The position numbers and the translations under genes were made by a program. Source: Physella acuta (lineage: Eukaryota > Mollusca > Gastropoda > Physidae). Taken from it: DNA of 64,000 nt. Below, in pieces: positions 50,191-61,335 of this stretch (the stretch's first letter is position 1; each line of letters begins with the position of its first letter). A model generated the notes under the pieces. The model was not told the DNA's origin and ran no database searches. It was given only the letters and a program-made list of their open reading frames with translations. The stretch spans positions 124,001-188,000 of the forward strand of contig NW_026732674.1 of NCBI RefSeq assembly GCF_028476545.1, given 5' to 3'.

Positions 50191-52315
50191 GTTGATGATA
50201 TCTGTGTCTCTTTTATTAGCATAACAGAATGGTCTTACAAAATCAATAAAATACTTCCCACCTCCGAGAAACCCACTGCTTTCCTTGCACGTTTAGAATA
50301 ATTTCACCTGACAATAGGTACATTTCTTACGTGTTTTTTTTTTAAATCGTTATTACATGAAAAACCATGTCAACAATTTAGTTTTATGTCGCTTAAACAT
50401 CTGCATCTGAAATGTTTTTTCCAAGTTTTATATTTACTGTCTAATTAAGCGTCTAGACAGAAGTCCTAATATTGTATTTAAAAGCTTCCGAATTAAAATA
50501 AGATTTTAAAAATTACTGTGGTTTTCTAATTATAAATCAATTATAAATTCTCACTATCGATGTTTTGAAGCCTGACATAGCTCATACAAATTTGACAGTT
50601 ATTTTATTATCAAAGTGCAATGGCTGAAGAAGGCTTTGGGTTGAAAAAAAAATCTTTTGAGTATTTTTTATGATGCATTTACGCAAATCCTGAAGTTACG
50701 GCCCATTAAATCCTTTGAACATTCACAGTAAAAAGTATGCCCTGCAGCTTAGGAGAAATCCGTCTAATATTAAATGACCGTTTTCCGTAGTTTTATTGAA
50801 TACCGTACATTATTACTTCATACAAGTTCGTCCAGTATTGAGCCGAAAAATGTCTATTAAATTTTTGGATTAGCAAAAAAATAAGTTAATATAATCCAGG
50901 CTTATAAGTATAATGTTTATTAATATTTGCATATTCGTTGGATAAACCATATTGAGAGAAGGAATGGGGGGGTGGGCGTATTTTAACAACGTCAAATTTA
51001 GATCACTAACAACTATCATTACACATCACAAAACGCCACCCCTCCGTTTAAATAACTTCAAAGTTCTTCCCACCACTAAAAAATCACATTTCTATCGAGT
51101 TACCATTTTATTTTCATCATTATGACATACAAAACATAAGCTACGTTTAGTTTCTTTACCTCATCCCCATCAACCTTGTGCCACATATACGCTATCTAGC
51201 CCTCTCCTTTAGCCAGTCATTTCTGAACTTTTTAAAATTCTAAAATAATTAAGTTCTGTTGATTCAAAACAAAAAAAAATTAAAAAATTATATGCTATAA
51301 ATACACAGGCCTATTTGCTTTTCTTATTATTGTAGTGGCCTATATGAAGGCGGTAGGTTTGCACGCTAAAGAGAACTGGTGAATGTAACTGGTTATTTAT
51401 TATTTCTTTAATGGCTCATTGATCCATAGAATTTCATGCTAAAAAATTAATTTACAACAGGAAATTGGAAATACAATTAATTAACTCCTTCATTGGTTTC
51501 TGAAATTGGAAGAAGTCGGATTAATATGCTACATTCTTTGTTTACATAAAAGTAGGCTCGGATTAATGTTCTACAATCTTTGTTTACATCAAAGTAAGGT
51601 CGGGAACTACATTCTTCATTTCCATGAACGGAGTAGGGCCAGATAACTGTGCAACGTTTTCATTATACTTCTGTGAATAGCCTACTACATTCTCTTTTTG
51701 TCACCGTCCACATAGCAAGACTCAAAACACAAATATACCAAGTGACATGACTATATTGATATATTGCCTACACGCGAGTGTGTACCGAAACTATTTACGT
51801 ACTTACTAGTATTGTTCACCCTAGCCTCGTCGTGATCCTAACAGCGATACAGTGAAAAACACCTCAATGCAAAACAGTATTGGCGTGAGGGTTGTTGTTT
51901 TTTTCTTCATAAGAACCAATACACCATGTAATATCACTCCTAAATTTAAACAAATCACAACCCAACTCTTGTATTGGTATATGAAGTCAAAGAACGTCTG
52001 TTAATTGAAATATCAATTGACAGCTCACATATTGATCGACCAAGTCAAACACAACAACGGATTACAACACGTCCGCAGCTGTTTAAGCTGCCTAGTTGTG
52101 GTGTTTTGACGAATACACCACAAGACGACCAAGTACGATCCACGACACGAACATACGTGTTTGTTTGGTTTGGAGACCATCAGAGATTACACGGTGTTGT
52201 AAGTGCCATTGGTGTGTGATGATGTCACATTCTAATACCAATTTGTACACTTATCCACTTCAAGACTTACACAACGACCATTAACAAATATACATATCGA
52301 CCAATACACCTAAAC

Positions 52316-52440
52316 ATATAGATCCCTCCACCTCCGCAAATAGACCCCTCCACCTCCACATATAGACCCCTCCACCACCACATATTGACCCCTACGCCTC
52401 CACATATTGACCCCTACACCTCCACATATGGACCCACTGA
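52316..52440. repeat. Short tandem repeat, unit about 20 bp (CCTCCACATATAGACCCCT)
   Basis: Six imperfect units of CCTCCACCTCCACATA(T)(A/T)GACCC. No other content. Confidence 0.85.
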
Positions 52441-52685
52441 ACTTCCACTGCCACACGAAGAAGACCAGGTATTTTGACGTATTGAGACGAAACACACACA
52501 TGTCACATCTAACCGGGTCGAATGTTGACGGGTGAGCAGAGTTTGATTGATGAATGACCCACTGGACGTCGGCTTACCTAATCGTTGATAAACAAAACAT
52601 TGGCTTACAACTACCATTGAGAAATACGCACAACTTTACAACTATGGTTGACAAACATTATAGTCAGATTAAGGGCGCGTCTGGG

Positions 52686-52687
<2 letters not shown>

Positions 52688-52763
<76 letters not shown>
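52688..52763. repeat. (TA)n microsatellite
   Basis: About 76 bp of TA; the apparent Ile-Tyr frame across it is not a gene. Confidence 0.95.
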
Positions 52764-52766
<3 letters not shown>

Positions 52767-53469
52767 CTATTCATAAAAAAATCACAGTGGCGTCATATTT
52801 ACAGAAGACCTATTCGCCAACTGTCAAATGACCGTCAGACACACCCACGCCATTAATTGCCCTGAGGCCGAATTCATTTTACCTCATATCACATTTTTAA
52901 AAAGAGACGTTCACACCCCCTCCTACGTTCTTCAAATACAGAGCTACAGATTTTCATAAATCTAATAAGCTCTCAACTCCCCCCCTACCCCTCTGCGCCC
53001 TATTCACAAGAGCCGCCTGTAAATCCCCCCCCCCCTTCAACCACCCCCAAATCTCCTATAAGCAACCCTGTTATTAGGAAAAGAAACTGTTACTGTAAAC
53101 ACTTCACATATATCAAACCATTCTCTCATAGAATGGCATCTAGATTACGTAAAAGGAATAGGTGTCGCCGTTACACATGAGTGGTTACATACAACTGCTT
53201 ATTCAATGCTTGTCTAAATTTGTCTTGCCAATGATAATAAGGCTATTAATAAACTTTTGACTGAGTTTCTAAAGATAAAAACTATGTTAAATTCCAGACG
53301 TTTTGTTGGACTGGTTTGAACTCATTTTAGTTTTGTGTTGTGAAAAACAGCAGTCACATATATGTACCAGTTTGTAGTGACTCTTCCCGACTCTAAACCT
53401 TAAACCTGCGGTTCCCAAGACTTATTGTATAGCTTTCGTAGAAAAAGAAGCATTGTTTAAGTTATCTAG

Positions 53470-53740
53470 TATTGAGGGTTTAAACTGTGATGAGGGTGAG
53501 GGGGACGACATCAAGTTTGGGAACCGCTGCCCTAAACCACGAAGCTAACTCGTTTTGGTGGTTTAAACTGTGCTGAGTGTGTGGGGTGGGTGGCATTCAG
53601 TTTGGGAACCGCTGCTCTAAACCTTGAAGCTAACTTGTTTTGAGGGTTTAAACTGTGGTGAGTGTGTGGGGTGGGGGGAAATTCAGTTTGGGAACCGCTG
53701 CTCTAAACCTTGAAGCTAACTCGTGTTGAAGATTTAAACT
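53470..53740. repeat. Three direct repeats of about 94 bp
   Basis: Each unit reads GAGGGTTTAAACTGTG, a G-rich stretch, then TTTGGGAACCGCTGC and CTAAACC-GAAGCTAACT. The second and third are closest. The TTTGGGAACCGCTG word resembles ends of common invertebrate DNA elements, but no terminal inverted repeats are seen. Confidence 0.75.
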
Positions 53741-53959
53741 GAGGAGTAGGGGGGAGGGGCGAGATCAAAGATATGGGAGCAGCGAGGTTGATGAGTCATT
53801 AATAAGCAATCAGTTAAATAAAACTGTTAAGTAATTCATTATCTTTATTACGTCATCCGTGTTGAGCTCGCAAATGAGAATTTGTGTGGAGTCTAAAAAT
53901 AAATGAGTTGTGTGGCTGATGTAGCAACAACTTCAAGACAATGTGTCCCTGATGGTTCA

Positions 53960-54310
53960 CACATCTGAGAGCCTAAATGTCACATTTATAGTATCCTAAA
54001 TGTCACTGCTGTGTGAGCCTAGATGTCACATTTATAGTATCCCAAATGTCACTGATGTGGGAGCCTAGATGTCACATTTATAGTATCCTAAATGTCACTG
54101 CTGTGTGAGCCTAGATGTCACAACTATAGAACCTAAAATATCACTGCTTTGGAAAGCCTAAATGTCATAGCTGTAATAGCCTTAATGCCACGTATATCGT
54201 AGCCTAGGCGTCACATATCTGGTGGCCTAAATGTCACTGGTGTGATAGCCTGAATGTCAGTTGTAGCCTAGATGTCACTGCTGAGCTAGCCTAGGTGTCA
54301 CGGAAATAGA
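53960..54310. repeat. Irregular repeat of GCCTAAATGTCAC words
   Basis: Nested units, about 20 and 60 bp, built on GAGCCTAGATGTCACA and CTAAATGTCACTGCTGTG. Divergence rises towards 54310. Confidence 0.85.
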
Positions 54311-55514
54311 ACACGGCTGAATTACTGACACTCCCGTGCCTGACACGAACTGACAATATGCCAGTCATGTCCAGATTTTCGAGAGTTTGGAATTACGGCC
54401 TATGTTCGAGTGCCAAAAACGGACCACAAGACACGAAAGTAAATATTGCCCAAATAGTAGCCCAAAGGAACATCGAGGGCGGACTCGGTCAACAACGGCG
54501 GATACAAAATATTTTGAGGAAAATAACGAGACACAACACCACTCCCTCTTTTGGGGGGTGGGGGGCGGTTATTTCAGATGGTGTTTAAACGAAATATGAA
54601 ACTGTATTTTATAATAAAACTATACGAAATATTACTTTATGATAGTTATTTTAAAAACTAAAACCTGAAAGACACGAGACAAATTAACAAAAAAAAAAGG
54701 TTAAATTAGAATAAAGGGAAAAAGGAAGAAAAAATAAATAAAAATATTCGGAAAAAATGAACAAAATAAATTAATAATAAAACATAAAATAGGGATATAT
54801 TACGGTGATAACATTTAAACGGCAAATAATATCAGCAAAACTATCAAATAACACGGTTTGAGCCGTCTCTCAAGAAGAATTTTTTTAGAAGAATTCACAT
54901 AGAAATATACGCGGGATAGCGATAAACAGATAACTACTTACATGATAACACTGTGGGGTTGTGTCAACAAAATATCGAGGCCTTCATTTTTTTATCAACT
55001 TACAGACGACCTACTGAGCCAGGGGTTCTCCTTATTTCCCATGGGGCAGCAGGGACGCAGAAGATTAGCTCCCTTGATTATCTTCCCTTGGCCATGTTTT
55101 AAAGATGACAACGAGCTGAGGCTGTTGGATGAACGGTCTGTCAACAGATTCATCTAACACAAACAGTCACGTGGGAACACGACCTCGGTGATTTGGGCAG
55201 ACGTGAGGAAAGTAGGGGGGGGGGGGGGAGGGGGGAGGGCTGAAATACATTGGGGGAGGAACGAACTTCCCTCATCATGAGTAATCGTTAAACAATTTGG
55301 ACGGTCGAAGAGATATCGATTACTTGTAATAGACTATGGCACAGGTAAAGAACTAAAATTAGATATTTGGTAGAAATGGTGGTGACTACTGGTGGTGATC
55401 GGAGGTGGGTTGTGGTGACCCATTACAGATGGGGAATATTAATAAGCTGTTGGGGTGAGACCAGGGAATTTTAGATATGCGGTGGGGACATTTGGATGCA
55501 GTGGTGAGGGACTG

Positions 55515-55900
55515 GTGACACGGGCTAGTGGTGAGACGGGCTAGTGGTGAGACGGGCTAGTGGTGAGACGGGCTAGTGGTGACACTGGCTAGTGGTGACA
55601 CGGGCTAGTGGTGACCTGGGCTAGAGGTGACACGGGCTAGTGGTGAGACGGGCTAGTGGTGACACTGGCTAGTGGTGACACGGGCTAGTGGTGACCTGGG
55701 CTAGAGGTGACACGGGCTAGTTACACGGGTTAGTGGTGACCTATGCTAGTGGTGACACTGGCTCAGCTAGTTGTGACACGAGCTAGTGGTGACACGGGTT
55801 ACTAGAGGCATGGGCTAATGGTAACATGTACAACTGGTGTCTTGCAAAATTGTGATAGTTTAACGGTGACATCGACTAGTGGTGACATCGACTAGTGGTG
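55515..55900. repeat. Minisatellite, unit 15-17 bp (GGTGACACGGGCTAGT)
   Basis: About 22 units; a block of roughly 95 bp is itself duplicated (55555 and 55640 regions). Diverged after 55740. Confidence 0.88.
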
Positions 55901-56209
55901 ACATTGGCAAGCAGTGGCATGGGCTGCTGATAAAATGGGCTACTGGTGTCATGCAACATTGTGACAGTTAAATGGTTTAGTGTCAACATACAACACTGAC
56001 GTGACATTGTGACAGACGGCGCTGGTTGTGTTGTGGGCTGGCGGTGACAGACTTTAAAATCTGACAACCAACTTGACCCAATCAAGGAAAATGGTGGAAA
56101 AGAAAAATTCACAGCTGACATAAGAGAAAATAAAGTTGACGAGAAGCTGGTGACAAATTAATATGCGACGAGCTTAAAGAGACCCAGATAGTTAAAGTTT
56201 ACATAGAGT

Positions 56210-56600
56210 TACCAACTCGCCTCGCACCATACAGTTACCTACCCTGCTACCACCATACAGAGTTTGCTACCCTGCTACTATCATATAGAGTTACCTACCC
56301 TGCTACCACCATACAGAGTTTGCTACCCTGCTACTATCATATAGAGTTACCTACCCTGCTACTATCATATAGAGTTACCTACCCTGCTTACCAACTCGAC
56401 TCCCACCATACAGTTACCTACCCTGCTAATACCATATAGAGTTACCTACCCTGCTACCACTATACAGAGTTACCTACCCTGCTACCACCATACAGAGTTA
56501 GCTACCCTGCTACCACCATACAGAGTTTGCTGCCCTGCTAATACCATACAGAATTACCTACCCTACTACTATCTATATATAGAGCTACCAACCCAACTAC
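56210..56600. repeat. Minisatellite, unit about 28 bp (GAGTTACCTACCCTGCTACC)
   Basis: About 13 units of ACCATACAGAGTTACCTACC plus CTGCTACC; variants with TATCATATAG alternate with ACCATACAG, giving a two-unit higher-order pattern at its start. Confidence 0.88.
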
Positions 56601-57439
56601 CACCATGCATAGTTACCATACATGCTACCACCATAGAAGTTACCCTACCTCTAAGTCACCCATCCCCTTCCTCTGGAGGTGTTTACTTATTAAACTCGCC
56701 ACACCCCTCTACCCCCGAATGTCCCTCCTCCAAAGATGCGTGGCTGTACCCGTCCAACGTCGCAATTCTTCACACGTACATACACCAATGTAAAACCTTA
56801 CACATCGAGAACTCAAATATTTGAAGACCCTGCATCAGGATCGGTGCTACACGCTCAACGTTTGCTTAAGACACTTAAACCGTGGAGATGTAGGCAGACA
56901 AATTATGGAATGTCTTTCTAAGAAAGATCATTTGGGACATTTAAAACGTTTCATCCTTTTTAAGGGAGGGGTGGGGGATTGGTGACCATGAGCATAGCCA
57001 GCCCGTCTTAAAATAGAAACTCGTCATCAAGTCACACAACGCTCCGTTAACATTTTGTTTCTAAGTATTTGTGTAAAATAAAAGCATTTTTTTTAAAAAA
57101 AAGGCGACAATGACAATAGCCAGATAACTCGCTTATGGTAACTTTGAAATTCACCGAGTCTCGCCTCCTAATAAGTATTTTAACAAGCATTACAATAAAA
57201 TTTTAATATAGATGTAGTTGACCGTAAAAATAATACCAACTTGTCGTTTAATATCAAGTGTCTTAAATGGCCTGCGTATGAACCGATTATTGATTTAAGA
57301 TACGGGCAGATATCCCCAAACACAAGTCATGTAGATATTTGAAAAGTGCAGATATATAACTTCTGACACGTCTGATTCAACTAGTAAATCTTGTTGAACA
57401 GATCGACGGTATCATTTTTTGCTGTTATAAAATACCAGT

Positions 57440-57860
57440 TTTATTACTTTCTCGTATACGAAGAATAGAGGTAGTATTGTAATCGTGCAAAAAAATCGAA
57501 ATCGAGATTTTTACAAATCTCGAGAAAATCTCGACGTGTTACATCTCCCTGAGTCGGAAAAACATAGTTGTGCAATTTTGTCCGTATGTCTCTCTGTGTG
57601 TGTGTATGTGTGTGTGTGTCTGTGAAGACAATAACTTGAGTACAGTTACAGCTAGGTTGATGAAATTTCATATATAAGTATTATATCAAATTTGTAGTTC
57701 TGTATCAAATTTTCCAGCGATTTCCGGTAACCGAAAGTGGAGCTTATTCTACTTTTAGTTTTTTTTATAAGCCTATAACTTGAGTACTGTTTCGGATAGA
57801 TAAATGAAATTTCACATATATGTAAAAGATTTAATCCTCTGTCTTCTATCAAATTTAGAG
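57440..57860. repeat. Dispersed repeat with two diverged internal units
   Basis: Two units about 165 bp apart both read ATAACTTGAGTAC, GATGAAATTTCA or AATGAAATTTCAC, TATCAAATTT and ATTTCCG-AACGGAAG or GTAACCGAAAG. They follow a C/T-rich start with AATCGTGCAAAAAAATCGAA. The layout resembles a worn non-autonomous element, family unknown. Confidence 0.45.
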
Positions 57861-60409
57861 TAATTTCCGTTGAACGGAAGTAGTAATTTTATGCTATTTC
57901 CGATTTCTCAAAAAACGCATATGAATTTATAAAGTACTAATAATATTCCGCACTATTATACACATATTGTTTGCGATTCACTGGTGCGCATTTTTTTCAA
58001 CGAGATTCTATTCTATGTTAAAAATTTAAGTAATAAAAATGGATTAAAAATCATTCTATTTCCCGAGTTGCCATCCCCCGTAGTGTTATATAAGAATGTT
58101 TAGGGGAGATCACTCCCGGTTAATTTTTAAACTGCTCTCACGACAATCGAATCAGCGCTCTATTCTCAATTAAAGTTTACACATTAAATAAAATAATCAA
58201 TAAAGTAATAAACAGTTACACCTAAATTATGGACGTTAATGTGAATTAATTTTTTTAAAGTTGCAATAACCTTCGATTGTTGATTAACGACATAATGTTA
58301 AAGGATTTTAAATTAGTTGTTAGCGTGTGGGGAAGAAATTAAAAGTATTCTATAAAAACTTTTCTGAATTTCGTTTTAGGTTTAAAAAAATCTATAATCT
58401 GATTCTTTACTTTAGAACTGCTAATTCGCAAAAGAAACCTACCGACTAGTTAAAATTAAAAAAAAAAAAAAAAGTCGAGTATGACTCAGTAAGGCCTATG
58501 TCAACAGAACTGAGGGGTAAGGCTAAATTGTGTAACTGACATAAATACGTCACATTTAAATCGAATCACATATTTGTGCAGTGTCTGTTGAATACAAATC
58601 CGCGAGGTTTAGGAAAGAATATTTCCATGAACTACTAACATTTACGGCATACAAAAAGTTTAACTTGCGTTCTTTTGAAGGGCAGTTGTATAGATCGACA
58701 CACTAATAGACTCGATAAAGCATGAATCACTTAAAACTCTAAATAACATGAATCACTTAGGACTTTGTTGTTCCAGACCTATAAGATCCCATTCGATCAC
58801 ACACAAAAAAAAACAACCGATAAAGGGAACAGTAGGGCCTACTTTAAAAAATTTAATGAGATTATTAGTCCGCAACTGATACTTGAAAATGTACATGTAA
58901 ATCAGATAGTTAATTACATTTTTTTCACATTCAAGGTAAAATCGAAACAAATGCGGCAAACTCAGGTATATACTGTAACGACCATATCGAATAAATCAAT
59001 ACATAATCTAGATAAATCTAGCAATCAACATCACCCAAATTCAAAAATTGTTTAAGCTTTAAAAATTAAAAGACGAGCACCGGGAAAAAAAATTGTATAC
59101 CGCCCATTATCTTGACGCTCGCAGCGTAGCCATGGAACAAGGTACCGTATTAATTAATTAATTAAAGTGATTCACTAGAATAAATTGATGCAACATTTCA
59201 GCAGCCCCTACAGTCCTACAGCTGATTACATTTAAAATGACACGCCGATAGTCCACTCTGTCCACTAGCCGTGTCGATTTTTGAATACAAATTGGCGTCG
59301 CTGGCAAATCTCCAAAGTCAATACAACAACACACAAAAAATACACTAACAACTCTTAACAAACTAGAGTTTTTGCACGAATAAACAATCATGTTAATTAG
59401 TTTTTTTGTGTAACCGCATGCCACTATTATCACTGCCAAACGAACCGTATTTAGTGTATATAGCAGCCGATAGTCTAGTGTTTCGACTTTTCCCCCTCGG
59501 TAAATAGAGTAACCAAAAAAACATAACTTCATCTACCGACCGAAAGCCGTCGAACACGCTTGCTGCTGGCGATTTCACGCGACACTAATTAAAATGAATC
59601 AGGCCGATTACGTCACGCCACTTCGTGACCATCTCTCGTTCAGCTGTGGTTAGGGAAAAAATTTGGACAAAATTTTTTTTTGCACTCCAACATGTAGCCT
59701 ATGTGGACTATGTGTAGACATTGGCTTCACTATGCATGGTAAATTAGGATCCATCCCCTCCAACTAGACTGAATATGATGTACTAATAGTGCATACAATG
59801 TGGTTTCACCGCATCCCGTATGACGTCACTTAGTTATGTATAGAACTCTAATAAGATGTTAACTGGACATAATTCTCAGTAAAATATGAAATTTAAGGGT
59901 TAGGTGTCACCCAGCCTTCCCCCCCCCCCCCCCCCACCCTGTAAGGGTCATCCGAAAAAATTAAGGGGAATTAAGTGGATTTTTGTGGACGGGGGGGGGG
60001 GGGGGGTCAACATTTTTTTTTAAATTGTGGACGTCATAAATGGATGACCCCTAACGCTGATATATGTGAGCTTTACTATATGTGCATGGTGAGTGGGGAG
60101 GTATGACGGTGAATACATGCGCCCCTGTGTAATTCACAGTAAAATAAACATTGTTTTATCTCTGAGCCGATTTAAAAATTACTGTTCAAATTGTGGACTG
60201 TGTAAACGTAATTAGAAGGGGAATGGTAGGTTTATTTGAGATAGTTCGAACGTGACAACAAGCTATATATTGACTGGTTACAACTACACGCGAGAGTTGT
60301 CTAAAAGATCGATGATGAAGCCTAAGTAAGTGATTGCTAATTATAGTAGCACGAAAATATTGACCTAACGATGTTGGCATGCAGGCACAGACCTCACGAT
60401 GGCGGAAGT

Positions 60410-60745
60410 TATTGTAAGACCTACGGGTGGTGACACAGAACTACATACATCATGATGGTTACATACAACCACACACATCACGACGGTTACATACAACCAC
60501 ACATCCAGTGATGTCTATGTAATATCACATGCATGCTTAGGTGACATAAAACGGTAGTAAAAACGAACAAAAAAACGCATGTATTAAAACCACACACATC
60601 ATGATGGTGGCATAAAACCACACACATCATGATCATGACATAAAACGACACACGTCATCATTTTGACATAAAACCACACACATCATGATGGTGGCATAAT
60701 ACCACACACATCATGATGATGACATAAAACCACACATGATGACTG
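60410..60745. repeat. Repeats of ACATAAAACCACACACATCA
   Basis: About ten units of roughly 29-31 bp, ACATCATGATGGTGACATAAAACCAC-like, separated by one unrelated stretch at 60520-60580. Confidence 0.85.
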
Positions 60746-60952
60746 TGCCATTTAAGTTGTTGTAAGAAAAAATATTTAAAATAAAATAAAATAAAAAAGA
60801 ATACATTCTACATATTCAAGGAATTTACAATAGAATCTGTTTCGCCTATTTTACTACGATTTCTCTAAATTACTATGTTGTATTGTGTTAAAAAATGAAT
60901 GATGTATTGTAAATACCGTGTCCATTTAAATCAATCCAAGTTTTTAACTTAC

Positions 60953-61030
60953 CTGCGCAGAGCGTGGGAGCTCTATCGGACTACTACATGTCTCTGATCT
61001 ATTGTCACTTTGTACTACCCAATTTAACTT
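60953..61030 (-). other. Candidate 5' noncoding exon (donor CTGCGCAG/GTAAGTT)
   Basis: The minus strand shows a perfect consensus donor, GCGCAG/GTAAGTT, at 60953/60952. The preceding bases include ATGTAGTAG, so it would be noncoding. It lies 15 kb upstream of the SHANK ATG. A single good donor is weak evidence; the 5' border is unknown. Confidence 0.2.
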
Positions 61031-61230
61031 AAGAATTCTTTTTTTTAACGTGTAACTGGAAATGTTCAATAGTTTTCATTCATTGATTTTTTCATTCATA
61101 AAAAAATTAACAGTGGACTCTAGTTAGTTTTTGTGTGTCATTTTGAACGAGTGGGGGGGGGGGGGGTTGTATGTGCTCCAGGAAGAGGGCGGGGCATCAG
61201 GTCTAAATTAAGTCAGTTAAGGCAAGGTAG

Positions 61231-61335
61231 CAGAGTTTCTTCCAGGCAAAATATATACTTTTAACAGTGTCCGCCCCCCCCCCCCCCGAAAATTTCAAGT
61301 GCACCCCCGGAGAAAAAAGTCTGGAATAAGCACTG
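61231..61335. mobile_element. Small hAT-like MITE, second family
   Basis: Ends CAGAGTTTCTTCCAGG and CTGGAATAAGCACTG are inverted relatives. The flanking 8-mers are CAAGGTAG (61223-61230) and CATGGTAG (61336-61343), one mismatch. The interior has AGTGTCCGCCC followed by poly-C, matching in reverse the GGGGGCGGACACTG word of the copy at 4797-4968. Confidence 0.68.

Noticed and set aside
54358-54599. Small plus-strand gene starting MPVMSRFSRVWNYG
   Set aside because: No homology recognised, no promoter or splice support, and a second overlapping frame of equal length is open; best read as chance.
58765-59055. 96-codon plus-strand frame, and minus-strand frames at 59158-59578
   Set aside because: No recognisable motif, low-complexity AT-driven composition, no splice partner and no neighbouring exons.
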